From positions 23,649 through 87,648 of the forward strand of contig JAAYVB010000026.1 of NCBI GenBank assembly GCA_012517405.1: a stretch of DNA of 64,000 bases. Direction: 5' to 3'. Origin of the DNA: Propionibacterium sp. (GTDB lineage Bacteria; Actinomycetota; Actinomycetes; Propionibacteriales; Propionibacteriaceae). The position numbers were made by a program, and so were the translations under genes. Numbering within the stretch: the stretch's first letter is position 1; each line of letters begins with the position of its first letter. The notes below the pieces were generated by a model that searched no databases, was not told the origin of the DNA, and saw only the letters and a list, made by a program, of their open reading frames with translations. Shown one piece after another: positions 26,265 to 35,697 of this stretch.

Positions 26265-27925
26265 GGCACACTCGGCGGGTAGCCCGGCCCGAGCGGGATA
26301 CCGAGCAGGAACCATGCGATGAACAGCACCGTCCAAGCTGCCAAGACAATGCCCGAATACGGCAGCATCAGCGCGACCACGGTGCCGATGCCGGACTTCT
26401 TCTGGTAGCGCTGGGCCACGGTGACGATGAACGGCAGGTAGACCATCAACGGAGTCAGTGCGTTGACCGGGGAGTCTGCAACCCGGTAGGCAGCCAGCAG
26501 GGTCTGCGGTGCGACGCCGAGCCTCATGAACAGCGGGACGAAGATGGGAGCGAAGATCGCCCACTTCGGCAGCGAGCCGGGCATGATGAAGTCGAGTAGC
26601 ACGATGACCAGGATGAACCCGAGCAGCAGCGGGACGGCACCGATGTTGGCCTGCTCCAGGAGCTCGGCCAGGGATCCGGCGATGACCGGCGGCAGATTCG
26701 ACCAGTTGAACAAGGCGATGAACTGGCTGATCATCATGAGCATCAGCACCATGCCGCCCAGACCGGCGAAGGTCTTGGTGATCGCCTTGATGACATCAGC
26801 GCTGCCGCTCATGGTCTTGGCGCCGATGCCGTAGCAGATGCCCGAGACCAAGAAGGCCAGCATGATGATGAACAGCAGGCTGTCCATGAACGGAGTCTGA
26901 CCGATGATGTTGCCGGTCTCGGGATCGCGCAGCGGAGCTCCTGGCGGAGCGGTGATCGCCACCACGATCGCGACCACGGCCAGGAAGCCGAACATCGCCA
27001 TCCGGCTGCCCTTCTTGTCAGCCTCAGGTGTGATCGAAGCGACCTCTTCGGCATGGGCGGCCATTGCCGGGTCCGGATGCCAGGGCCCCAGCCGTGGCTC
27101 GACGATCCGCTCGGTGACCAGCGCCGCAACGAAGGCGATGATGAACGAGGAGGCGAGCATGAACCAGTAGTTGGCAACGATGCTGATCGAGTCGCCACCG
27201 GCCAGTTCGATCGACTCGTTGGCGATCTCGGTGATCATGGCGTCGGTGGGCGTCGGTATCACGTTGACCATGAAGATCGTCGCCACGCCGGCGAATCCCG
27301 TGGCCAAGCCGGCTAGTGGGTGGCGTCCGACGCTGGCGAAGGCGGCCGCCGCCAGGGGTATCAGGATCAGATAGCCGGCGTCCGAAGCGGCCGAGGACAA
27401 GACGCCGGTGAGCACCAGGATGAAGGTCAGCGCCCATTTCGGTGCCGCGCCGACCAGTTTGCGGATCAGCGAGCCCAGCAGGCCGGACTCCTCGGCGACG
27501 CCGGCGCCCATCATCGCCACGAAGGTGACGCCGATGACGGCGAAGCCAGCGAAGTTGTTGACGAACGACGAGAAGATGAAGCGGATACCGTCGATCGAGA
27601 TCAGGCTCCTGATCGGAATGGTCTGCTCGACGATCTCCCATTCGTCCGGGTTGGTGCTCGGTGCTGAGATGCTCGGTTGGGTGCTGTCTTCGTAGTAGTC
27701 GTATTCCGCGCCCTGGCTCACCGGGACGGCGATCTCCTCGGTGACACTCACCCCGGCCAGATGCAGGCCCCACGAGAGCGCAATCACCAGCAGGATCAGG
27801 TAGCAGAACATCAGAGCCGGATGCGGAACCTTGTTGCCGATCCGTTCGACCGCGCCGAGGATGCCCTTCTGGGTGCCCTCCTCGACTTCGTCCACGGTGG
27901 AGGCCTCGTTGTCTGGTTTGCTCAT
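26261..27925 (-). CDS. AbgT-family transporter
   Basis: A 554-residue membrane protein with about 12 hydrophobic segments of the AbgT family. Characterised members move p-aminobenzoyl-glutamate or export sulfonamides. Family-like segments include AAPKWALTFILVLTGVLSSAAS, a PTPTDAM loop and a GSLPKWAIFAPIFVPLFMRLGV stretch. An extracytoplasmic insert rich in Asp, Glu and Ser follows the first helix. It lies between the aminopeptidase gene (13-base gap) and the glutaminase gene (GTGA overlap). This unusual context makes peptides or glutamine derivatives likely substrates, as inference. Confidence 0.9.
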   Translation of the reverse strand: MSKPDNEASTVDEVEEGTQKGILGAVERIGNKVPHPALMFCYLILLVIALSWGLHLAGVSVTEEIAVPVSQGAEYDYYEDSTQPSISAPSTNPDEWEIVEQTIPIRSLISIDGIRFIFSSFVNNFAGFAVIGVTFVAMMGAGVAEESGLLGSLIRKLVGAAPKWALTFILVLTGVLSSAASDAGYLILIPLAAAAFASVGRHPLAGLATGFAGVATIFMVNVIPTPTDAMITEIANESIELAGGDSISIVANYWFMLASSFIIAFVAALVTERIVEPRLGPWHPDPAMAAHAEEVASITPEADKKGSRMAMFGFLAVVAIVVAITAPPGAPLRDPETGNIIGQTPFMDSLLFIIMLAFLVSGICYGIGAKTMSGSADVIKAITKTFAGLGGMVLMLMMISQFIALFNWSNLPPVIAGSLAELLEQANIGAVPLLLGFILVIVLLDFIMPGSLPKWAIFAPIFVPLFMRLGVAPQTLLAAYRVADSPVNALTPLMVYLPFIVTVAQRYQKKSGIGTVVALMLPYSGIVLAAWTVLFIAWFLLGIPLGPGYPPSVP

Positions 27926-27938
27926 CTCGATCCGCCGA

Positions 27939-29426
27939 TCATGCCTTGAAGTTCAGCGCGAGGTCGATCAGCAACCGCGTGCCGAACCCGGTGGTGCCGT
28001 GGTTCAGCCACTTCTTGGCGGCGGCCGACTGCGCGGTGCCCGCGATATCGATGTGTGCCCAGGGCTTGCCCCCGACGAACTCCGCCAGGAACAGCGCGGC
28101 GGTGATGCTGCCCGCGTTCACCCCGCCCACGTTGCGCAGGTCGGCGACCGGCGAGTTGAGTTCCCCACGATAGCGGCTGGCCAGCGGCAGCTCCCAGACC
28201 TGTTCGTCCACCCGCTCGGCGGAGGCCTTGACCTGGTCGAGCAGCGCCTCGTTGTTGCCGAGGACGGCGGCGATCTCGGTGCCCAGCGCACGCATGGCGG
28301 CACCCGTGAGAGTTGCGACATCGACGATGGCGTCGACCGGCTCCTCGGTGGCCAGCACGAGAGCATCGGCCATCACCATGCGTCCTTCGGCGTCGGTGTT
28401 GATCACTTCAACGGTCTTGCCGCCACGCATGACGACAATGTCGCCCAACCGCAGCGCCGAACCCGACGGCATGTTGTCGGTGCACATCAGATAGCCGGTG
28501 ACCTGGGACTCGCAGCCTAGGTCGCGTAGTGCAGTCATCGCGCCGAAGATGGCGCCGGCACCGGTCATGTCGTTCTTCATCGTGGCGTGAATCTCGTCGC
28601 CGGGCTTGAGCGCCAGGCCGCCCGCGTCGTACATGATGCCCTTGCCGACCAGGGTCAGCAAGCCGGTGGGCTCGCCCTCGGGGCGGTAGATCAACTTGAT
28701 CATCGCGGGCGGCTCAGTGCTGCCGAGATTGATGCCGAGCAGACCGCCGCAGCCCAACTCGATCAGCGCCTGCTCGTCGAAGATCTCGACTTCAAGACCG
28801 GCTTGCGGCCCCAGCTCGGCGGCGAGATCGGCGAACTTCGTGGCGGTCAGAATGCCGCCGGGGGTGCCCGCCAGATCGCGGGTCAGCTTGGCAGCCTTGA
28901 CGATGATCTTGCCGCGGGACGCGCCCGCCTCGGCGTCCGCGATGGCGTCTTCGGCCGCGATCAGGCCGAGAGCGGCCAGCTTGGCTTCCGGACCGTCCTC
29001 ACCGATGCGATAGGCGTACCGGGCCAGCGAGACACCTTCGACAACCGCAGCAGCTGCGTCCGCAATCGGCACCAATGTGCTGCTGGGTAGGACGAACGCC
29101 AGCCGGTCCTGCGAAGGCACTGCGCGGGCGAGATAAGAGCCGAGGTCGCGCAATACGGTAGTGTTCACGGCATCCGCGTCACCACCACCAACCAGCACGT
29201 CCAGTGGGCCATCGGCGCTTGTCAAGACCAGTGTCTCGCCGACCTTGGCAGTGAACCCCAGGGCTGCTGCACGCTCGGCGGAGATGCCGGTGCCGGCAGG
29301 AGGGGTCTGTCCGACGAAAACGACATAGCCGATCGCGCCCGCGTCATCCGGGGCAGCGGTCCCGGCGCTGATCTGAGGATCACGTGTGGGAAGGGCGAAG
29401 GGAGGATAGGGAGCAGCGTGAGTCAT
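27939..29426 (-). CDS. pepA: Leucyl aminopeptidase (M17)
   Basis: A 495-residue cytosolic two-metal aminopeptidase. The catalytic C-terminal domain shows LVGKGIMYDAGGLALKPG with the first metal-binding Lys and Asp, and NTDAEGRMVMADAL with Asp, Glu and Arg of the active site. The N-terminal domain is the usual, less conserved macro-like fold. ATG 29426 follows an AAGGAAG ribosome site; an ATG 17 codons upstream lacks one. It is the first gene of the operon with the AbgT transporter and the glutaminase. Confidence 0.94.
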   Translation of the reverse strand: MTHAAPYPPFALPTRDPQISAGTAAPDDAGAIGYVVFVGQTPPAGTGISAERAAALGFTAKVGETLVLTSADGPLDVLVGGGDADAVNTTVLRDLGSYLARAVPSQDRLAFVLPSSTLVPIADAAAAVVEGVSLARYAYRIGEDGPEAKLAALGLIAAEDAIADAEAGASRGKIIVKAAKLTRDLAGTPGGILTATKFADLAAELGPQAGLEVEIFDEQALIELGCGGLLGINLGSTEPPAMIKLIYRPEGEPTGLLTLVGKGIMYDAGGLALKPGDEIHATMKNDMTGAGAIFGAMTALRDLGCESQVTGYLMCTDNMPSGSALRLGDIVVMRGGKTVEVINTDAEGRMVMADALVLATEEPVDAIVDVATLTGAAMRALGTEIAAVLGNNEALLDQVKASAERVDEQVWELPLASRYRGELNSPVADLRNVGGVNAGSITAALFLAEFVGGKPWAHIDIAGTAQSAAAKKWLNHGTTGFGTRLLIDLALNFKA

Positions 29427-29704
29427 GGTTTCTTCCTTCTTTGGCGCTCTGGAGGGACAAGTTCGCTCGTCCGCCATTCTTGCGTCTACACAGGACCCGG
29501 ATATCCCCCGTCAGGGGTAGTCCGCGGGTGACTACAAAGGGCCAAGATGCTATCATGCAGGCCGGTTCATCGGGCGCCCGCGTGATACCGGGACCGCAGT
29601 CATGGCGTATTCGCATACCCACGCACCTCATCGCAGTCCTGTCCGGCCTTGCCACACTGGTCGGCGCCGTCGCCTATCTGAAGCTGCGGCGCTGCAAAGC
29701 CGAG

Positions 29705-32149
29705 ATGGTGCCGGAGGTGACGGCGGTGCCTGCGGGCCTGAGCGAGGCCGAGGCACGGAAACGCTACCTGCGCGGCGAGGCGAAGGCCTCGCAGCGGTCC
29801 ATCATCCGCTCGGCCGAGAATATCCGCCGCGAGAGCGTCTTCACCGTCTTCCATCTGAACCTGATCGGGCTCGCCCTGGTGCAGCTATTCCTGCTGTACG
29901 AGTGGCTCTCCGGGGTGCTGACGCTGGTCATGCTCGGGGTGAGCATCGCGATCCGGCTGGCTCAGGAGGTGCTTGCCGTGCGCAGAGTGTCGCAGGTGTT
30001 GGAGCCGGCCAGCCTGAGGTACACCGTCGTGCGTGAAGGCCGGGCGTGCAGTCTTCCTCCCGAGCAGCTGGTGCCCGGTGACCTGCTGTTGGTCGGACCA
30101 GGAGACCAGTTCATTGCCGACGGGACATACCGGGGGCACGCGCCCATCGTGGTCGACAGCTACCCGGCCGATGGCGTCCGGGGAGCGCGGCGGATTCGTC
30201 CGGGTGGCAGCGTGCTGGCTGGCAGCTTCTGCGTCTCCGGACGCGGCAGCTATGTTGCCGAGAAGCTGGGCCCGGACTCCCGGATGGCCCGGACGATGGC
30301 CTCGGGGCGCCGGCGGGAGGCCCGGATGAGCCCGCTGGAGTCCGTTGTCTCGCGGATCTTGCAGGTGCTGCTGATCATCGTGGTCATCTACGCGGGCCTC
30401 TACCTGGCCGAACTGAGTCGCGTCGATATCGGTGCGCCTCTGGAGGCCTTCGTGGACGCCGCCCCAGTGATCTTCAACCTTGCGCCGAGCGGGCTCTATC
30501 TGATGATCATCATCAGCTACATCGCGGGTGCCGCGGATCTGGCTCAGCATGGCGGTGTGGTCACTCGGGCACGCTCGATCGAGGCGCTCGCCGAGACCAC
30601 CGTGGTCTGTTTCACCGAGGTCGGATTCCTTGCCGGCACCTCGGTGGAGTTGTCCATCGTCCGGCATGGCGACGGCGATCACCCCTCCGAATCCCGGATT
30701 CGGCAGTTGCTGGGCGATGCGGTGCACTCGACCAGTTCGACCACGCCGCTGATGCGGGTACTGGCAGACGCTTTCGAGGGCGAACGCCGGGCAGTGCGAG
30801 CCGAGGCGCCGTTCTTCGCCTCACTCGGCTGGACGGGTTTCGTATTCGCCGACGACGATGTGCCCGGAGTGTATGTGCTGGGCAGAAGAGCCGCGCTTGA
30901 ACCCGTGTTGACCGCCGAATTGCCGGACGACGATGAGTCGGGAAGAGAACAGCTGGTCGTGGCGTACCGGCCCGATCCGGTGCCGCTGAGGGACGGCCGG
31001 GGGCGCCCGAAGCTGCCCGATGGGCTGGTACCGCTGGCCGTCTTGCGGCTGTCGTCCCGGGTGAGCGACGAGGTAATGACCGTGATCCGCGGTTTTGTGG
31101 AGGCCGGGGTCCGCGTGATGGCCTTCACCCCCGGCTCGGCCACCGATGCCCTGAACCACCTGGCCGCCCAGGGGATGCGTGCCTCCGACATCGAATACGT
31201 CCGGTCGCGCGGTGTCATCTCGCGTGACGATCTGCTGCAGTATCCGCGCTCGCAGTGGACACGCGTGGTGAGCGAGCACGCCCTGTTCGGGGGGTTCACT
31301 CCGGTGGAGGCGGGGGAGATCGTCCGGGCGCTGCGCAGCAGTGGCGAGCATGTGACCGTGGTGGGTGACGGGGTGACGGACCTTTCGGCGATGGCCGAGG
31401 CGGACGTCGCGGTTGCGCAGCCGGGCAGCACCCAGGCCGCGCTCGCGCTGGCGGACATCTACCTGCAGAACAACTCGCCGCAGGCGCTGCTGGCGATGCT
31501 GCGCCGGGGTCAGACGATCATCCAAGGCCTGCTCAACGTCATCAAGCTTGACCTCACCATGGTGGTGGCCACCGCGACGCTCATCGTGATGGTCAGGTTC
31601 CTCAGCGTCGGTTTCCCGTACGGGTCATCGCACGATTCAGCGCTCGGCATCATCGCGGTGACGATTCCGTCGTTGGCGCTGTCGGCCTGGTCGGGGGCCG
31701 GGCCGGTGCCCTCGGAGGGATACGGCCGGGCGATCATCCGGTTCATTCTGCCCGCAGGGCTGAGCCTGGCGCTGGTCTCGTTCGCCGTCTACGGGTACTT
31801 CTTCGAGACGTCCGGACGCATGGTCTACGCGCAGCAGGCGGTCGCCTACGTGCTCATCTACGCGGGCCTGGTGGTCGGCCTGATGACGTTGCACTCGCGC
31901 AAGATGGTGATCCTGGCGGTGGTTCTGGTGATCGTCGCGACGGTGCAGGCGGAAGTGCCGCTCACCCAGTGGTTCTTCAGGCTCGGCTGGCTGAGCAATC
32001 CCCTCCACTACGGGATCGTGATCCTCGCGGTGCTGGCCTGGCTGCTGGGCGTGCTGGCGCTGTGGAAGCTGATCGACGCTTCTGCACGGATGCACCGCAC
32101 CGGCATGGTGCTGCGTGGCCGGATGACCTGGCCGATCAGGCGCGGGTGA
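29705..32149 (+). CDS. Pseudo-P-type ATPase: CtpE-like protein lacking all catalytic motifs
   Basis: An intact reading frame of about 814 residues with the P-type ATPase domain order: two helices, actuator, two helices, P/N domains, then six C-terminal helices. Aligned by eye to mycobacterial CtpE, the phosphorylation motif DKTGT is T304-E-V-G-F, so the acceptor Asp is Thr. The actuator TGE is ADG, PEGL is PSGL, the TGD-type motif is lost and GDGVND is GDGVTD. The flanking sequence stays conserved (for example EALAETTVVCF). It cannot form the aspartyl-phosphate intermediate. The start is taken by homology at ATG 29705; ATG 29552 would add a hydrophobic segment. It diverges from pepA. A sensor or scaffold role is a guess. 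Confidence 0.85.
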   Translation: MVPEVTAVPAGLSEAEARKRYLRGEAKASQRSIIRSAENIRRESVFTVFHLNLIGLALVQLFLLYEWLSGVLTLVMLGVSIAIRLAQEVLAVRRVSQVLEPASLRYTVVREGRACSLPPEQLVPGDLLLVGPGDQFIADGTYRGHAPIVVDSYPADGVRGARRIRPGGSVLAGSFCVSGRGSYVAEKLGPDSRMARTMASGRRREARMSPLESVVSRILQVLLIIVVIYAGLYLAELSRVDIGAPLEAFVDAAPVIFNLAPSGLYLMIIISYIAGAADLAQHGGVVTRARSIEALAETTVVCFTEVGFLAGTSVELSIVRHGDGDHPSESRIRQLLGDAVHSTSSTTPLMRVLADAFEGERRAVRAEAPFFASLGWTGFVFADDDVPGVYVLGRRAALEPVLTAELPDDDESGREQLVVAYRPDPVPLRDGRGRPKLPDGLVPLAVLRLSSRVSDEVMTVIRGFVEAGVRVMAFTPGSATDALNHLAAQGMRASDIEYVRSRGVISRDDLLQYPRSQWTRVVSEHALFGGFTPVEAGEIVRALRSSGEHVTVVGDGVTDLSAMAEADVAVAQPGSTQAALALADIYLQNNSPQALLAMLRRGQTIIQGLLNVIKLDLTMVVATATLIVMVRFLSVGFPYGSSHDSALGIIAVTIPSLALSAWSGAGPVPSEGYGRAIIRFILPAGLSLALVSFAVYGYFFETSGRMVYAQQAVAYVLIYAGLVVGLMTLHSRKMVILAVVLVIVATVQAEVPLTQWFFRLGWLSNPLHYGIVILAVLAWLLGVLALWKLIDASARMHRTGMVLRGRMTWPIRRG

Positions 32150-32939
32150 AGTGGACGGCCAGAGCGTCGTCGGCGGTCCGCATCTCCAGGGTCGGGCCCT
32201 CGACGTGGTAGGTCGCGGCGCTCTCGAGCGCGGCCACCAGCCGGGTCTCCTGATCCATCACGCCTTCGGGCTCGGGGCACGCCATCTGAGTGGTGGCCAG
32301 CGGTCCTAGCTCGATCGTGCCATCGGTCGTGCTGTAGCTGCCGATCACCCTGTTGCAGCCGGCGGTCCCCGACAGCTGGCCATCGGCGCCGAATTCGATG
32401 GTCGGGGTGGTGCCCTCCAAGACGCTGACGACGGCTTCTTGGCCATTGTTGTAGGCGGTGATCTGCCAGCTGGTGCCGGCGAGGTCCTGGGATTGGGCGT
32501 TGAACGTGGCCACAGCGGTTCCGTCCTGGCCTGACAGGGTCAGTCGGGTGTCCTCGACGACGAACGACGATGCGGTCTTGAGAGCTTCGAAGAAGCTGAA
32601 CTCCTGGGACATGATCGGCTCATCGCACGCCATCATCGTCGAGACGATGTTGTCGGCCACATCGATCTGGGAGCCGCTGACGGTGTAGTTGCCGGCGTAG
32701 ACGTTGCAGCCGCCCGAGCCGCCGATGCCGCCCTCGCTGCTGAAAGTGACCGACGGGAACGTGCCCTCCACGGCAGGCTGGCCGTTCAGCTCGTCCAACA
32801 ACCAGGTGATGCCGACCAGATCCGACGGTCCGCCCGCGTCACCGGCGGGTGTGCGATTGAACGGATCAGATGTGACGGCGCACCCGGCGAGCAGCAGCGA
32901 GAGCGTCAATACAGCGGCGGGCCAGAGTCGCTTCGTCAT
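32136..32939 (-). CDS. Lipoprotein with two META domains
   Basis: A 267-residue secreted lipoprotein. The N-terminus has basic residues, a hydrophobic stretch and the lipobox LLLAGC with C20. Two META domains follow (about 42-145 and 150-262), each starting with a W-LDELNGQ or W-ITAYNNGQ strand. Both hold the GGCNVYAG / AGCNRVIG core and an M-M-AC-EP or Q-MACPEP motif. META/HslJ domains are linked to heat stress and novobiocin resistance in E. coli; the function here is unknown. It overlaps the end of the convergent pseudo-ATPase gene by 14 bases. Confidence 0.88.
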   Translation of the reverse strand: MTKRLWPAAVLTLSLLLAGCAVTSDPFNRTPAGDAGGPSDLVGITWLLDELNGQPAVEGTFPSVTFSSEGGIGGSGGCNVYAGNYTVSGSQIDVADNIVSTMMACDEPIMSQEFSFFEALKTASSFVVEDTRLTLSGQDGTAVATFNAQSQDLAGTSWQITAYNNGQEAVVSVLEGTTPTIEFGADGQLSGTAGCNRVIGSYSTTDGTIELGPLATTQMACPEPEGVMDQETRLVAALESAATYHVEGPTLEMRTADDALAVHFTRA

Positions 32940-33058
32940 GAGATACGTCCTTCACATCCGTGTGGGTCTTGGAGATCGTGCCAATTCGCTAGGGCCATTT
33001 GTTCGTTGAGGCCATTGTTCGTTAGGGCCATTGTGCCTGGTGTGTATGGAAGGCCGTA

Positions 33059-33553
33059 TCACCTTTGGCGGGGGATGGACGATTCAGCTCGACGATGGGC
33101 TTCATGCTCGCAGCGGTCGGCCAGCAGCCGAAGAGCGGCGGCGACGGTTCCGGCGAGCACCTCGGCGGGGTCGCCATCCAACTGTAGAAAGTGGTGACCC
33201 GATTCCGTCGGGCTCGCCCAGCCGAGGAAGACGGTTCCGGCCGGGTGGCCATCGGTCGGCTCGGGCCCGCCCACCCCGGTCGTGGAGATCGCGATGTGGG
33301 CTCCCAGGAGATCGCGCGCACCGATGGCCAGCTGCTCCGCGCAGGCCGCAGAACACGGGTCGGTGCCTTCGGGAACACCGAGCAATCTCTGCTTGACCTC
33401 CGTTGAGTAGGCGACCACGCCACCCGCGAACCACTCGCTCGCCTGATCCGCGGCACCCACCCTGCTGCACAGCAACCCACTGGTCAGCGACTCGGCGGCG
33501 GCGATCCGCAGCCCGCCCAGGCCGGCCCGGGCGATCCGGTCGACATCATCCAT
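33059..33553 (-). CDS. CinA C-terminal domain protein (probable nicotinamide-nucleotide amidase)
   Basis: A 164-residue stand-alone CinA C-terminal domain. Landmarks are RIAAAESLTSGLLCSRV, FAGGVVAYSTEVKQRLLGV, and AISTTGVGGPEPTDGHPAGTVFLG. PncC-type enzymes deamidate nicotinamide mononucleotide to recycle NAD by-products. No N-terminal MoeA-like domain is attached. The gene is separate from its neighbours, and competence genes are absent, so amidase activity is the safer call. An alternative first codon cannot be excluded, but ATG 33553 gives the normal domain length. Confidence 0.9.
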   Translation of the reverse strand: MDDVDRIARAGLGGLRIAAAESLTSGLLCSRVGAADQASEWFAGGVVAYSTEVKQRLLGVPEGTDPCSAACAEQLAIGARDLLGAHIAISTTGVGGPEPTDGHPAGTVFLGWASPTESGHHFLQLDGDPAEVLAGTVAAALRLLADRCEHEAHRRAESSIPRQR

Positions 33554-33779
33554 GACGACGAGGCTACGGCTTCTGGCCGGCCCGGTGGGCGCATTGGTTG
33601 TGCCTACTCGAGCAATCCCGCCGAGAGCCCGCCCTGCGGGTGGGGCAATGCGTACTACCGGGCACCGCTAGCGGGATTCGGGAAACGGGACGCTATTTGA
33701 AACGGGGATTCAAAATGAGAAAGATCCGGGCGATCGTCGCCACGAAATAAGGCCTACCGCTGATCCAGTTGCCCTGAGG

Positions 33780-35363
33780 TCACCCCACCAGGACGAGCAT
33801 CTGGGCCAACAGGATCTTCGCGACCATCGCCGTGGAATAGACCAGCGCATAGCCGAGCGAAACCCGGGTATCGAAGCCGGTGCGGGTGTTGGCGAATGCC
33901 AGCACCGCGGGCTGGGTGTGGCCGCCGCCGAGCTGACCCGCGAGCTGGATCCAGCCGGTCTTGTGCAGCCTGCCGGCGACCAGGAACGCCACGGCAGTGG
34001 TCGTGGTGATCGCAAAGCCCAGCACTGCGGCCTTCCAGCCCAGGTTCGACGTCATCGCGGCGCCGAATTGCAGACCGGCCTTCGTCCCCGCGTACGCCAG
34101 GAAGACCAGCATGCCGAGTGCGGACAGTGAGTTGGCAGCGGCACTCGGCATCGAGACGGGCAGGCGTCCGATATGGCCGAGCCTGCCGAAGACCAGCCCG
34201 GTGAGCAGCGTGCCGGCCGCCAGCCCCAGTGTGAAGCTGCCGGTGGGCAGCGGGATGGGGATGATGCCGATGACGATGCCGATCACCAGGCCAAGTGCCA
34301 GGCCGGAGGGGTTGATGTCGGAGAAGCCACGTTCGGAATCGCCGAGGTGGGCGCGCAGCGGTGCCAGCTGGTCTCTGGGCGCGACGACCCGCGGCCGATC
34401 GCCCATTTGGACGACGAAGTCGGGGCTGGCGATCATGTCGACGTCTCCGCGCCGGACGCGGGAGACATGCGCCCCGAATTGCTCGGCGAGACCGAGTTCG
34501 TCGATGCGACGTCCGGCGAGTTTGGCCGATGACAGCGTCGCGCGCACGGAGTCGAGATAGGTGCGGTCGCTGATGATGTCGACCGACGAGGCGTGGCCGA
34601 GCTTGCCGGTCACTGCGGCGAGGGCGTCGTGCGGGCCGATGACGGAGACCAGGTCGCCCTTGTGCAGCCTCTCGTCCGGGGCGGCAACGACAGTCGGCTC
34701 ATTCTCGTGCTGGACGCGTGAGACAGTGACCGAACCTGGACTGTGCTCCAGCAGCTCGGCCACGGTGAGATCGGAGTCGTCGTCCACCCGGATGGTGCGC
34801 TGTTCCAGCGGCGGTGCGGTGGCTGATTTCGATTCGCGATTGCCCATCTGGATGGCCCAGGCGGCAGCGAGCATCATGCCGATGACGCCCCACAGATAGC
34901 TGATCGAGTATCCGACGGCCGGAAGCTCGGCGTCGCCGGCGGCTTGGCTGGCCGCGGCCAGCGAGGGTGTGTTGTTGAGCGCGCCCGCGAATGTTCCGGC
35001 TATCAGAGGATTGGGTAACCCGAGGATGCGTCCGAGGCCGCCGGCTACCAGGGCTGCCAACGCGAGGCATGCCACGGTGCTCAGCATCACCGGCCAGCCC
35101 CGGCGCAGCGAGCCGAAGAAGTTCGGCCCGGAGATGATGCCCACCGTGTAGGTGAAGATGATGAGACCGAAACTGCCGAGCACTTCGGGGATGGTCAACT
35201 CCACTCCGTTGCTCACACCCCAGGCGGTCAATCCGATGGCGGTGAACAGCACCGCCGCAGGTCCGAGCGTGGCGCCGGCGATCTTGATCTGGCCGAGCAG
35301 CGAGCCCACCACCACCAGCAGGGTGAGAAGAAGCAATGGACAAGACTCGAGAATCTCGAACAT
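33780..35363 (-). CDS. AspT/YidE-type putative exchanger with two TrkA_C domains
   Basis: A 527-residue membrane protein of the aspartate-alanine-exchanger type. Five or six N-terminal helices are followed by a soluble central part (about 185-345) with two RCK_C/TrkA_C domains (PDERLHKGDLVSVIGPHDAL and SPDFVVQMGDRPRVVAPRDQL). A second set of helices follows. The family includes the Asp/Ala antiporter AspT and the uncharacterised YidE and YbjL. The substrate cannot be assigned. It is a single gene; the 330 bases upstream contain a tRNA-like remnant. Confidence 0.87.
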   Translation of the reverse strand: MFEILESCPLLLLTLLVVVGSLLGQIKIAGATLGPAAVLFTAIGLTAWGVSNGVELTIPEVLGSFGLIIFTYTVGIISGPNFFGSLRRGWPVMLSTVACLALAALVAGGLGRILGLPNPLIAGTFAGALNNTPSLAAASQAAGDAELPAVGYSISYLWGVIGMMLAAAWAIQMGNRESKSATAPPLEQRTIRVDDDSDLTVAELLEHSPGSVTVSRVQHENEPTVVAAPDERLHKGDLVSVIGPHDALAAVTGKLGHASSVDIISDRTYLDSVRATLSSAKLAGRRIDELGLAEQFGAHVSRVRRGDVDMIASPDFVVQMGDRPRVVAPRDQLAPLRAHLGDSERGFSDINPSGLALGLVIGIVIGIIPIPLPTGSFTLGLAAGTLLTGLVFGRLGHIGRLPVSMPSAAANSLSALGMLVFLAYAGTKAGLQFGAAMTSNLGWKAAVLGFAITTTTAVAFLVAGRLHKTGWIQLAGQLGGGHTQPAVLAFANTRTGFDTRVSLGYALVYSTAMVAKILLAQMLVLVG

Positions 35364-35574
35364 CGATGGCCTCCGGTGTCCAGGTTCTAGTGATCAGCGA
35401 GATCGAGGAAGGTGGCGGGTGTGGGTGAAGAAAGAGGTGCGGGGGATGGCGTCGGGTTCATAAGGGTTCCTCTTGCTCGAAGGACGACCGAGGCAGCAGG
35501 CGGTCTGACTCATCGTCGGTTCTCGACGCTTCACAGTTGCGGCACAGTGTGGTGTCTCACCACGTTTCCCTGCT

Positions 35575-35643
35575 TTGGCCCGGGATCCGAACCCCGGTGC
35601 CTCGTGCTCCGGTTGCCCGGTGCGAGTTGAACTATACGGCCAA
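35575..35643 (-). other. tRNA-like remnant in the 35364-35697 intergenic gap
   Basis: Read on the minus strand, 69 bases resemble a tRNA. The ends TTGGCC and GGCCAA can pair like an acceptor stem. GTATAGTTCAACTCG resembles the start of a D-arm, and a T-arm-like hairpin CCGGG-GTTCGGAT-CCCGG follows. The D-stem partner is missing, the anticodon hairpin is CCGG-GCAA-CCGG with only four loop bases, and no anticodon can be read. It is most likely a decayed tRNA or an old integration site rather than a working gene. The rest of this gap shows nothing I can name. Confidence 0.35.
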
Positions 35644-35697
35644 CAATCGGGCTCGGGCTAGTGCTTATCCGCAAATCAGGACGGATACTGGCCGCCG

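Noticed and set aside
26265..26564. N-terminal extension of the glutaminase frame
   Set aside because: It overlaps the transporter gene completely, and the GTG overlapping the transporter stop gives a normal glutaminase.
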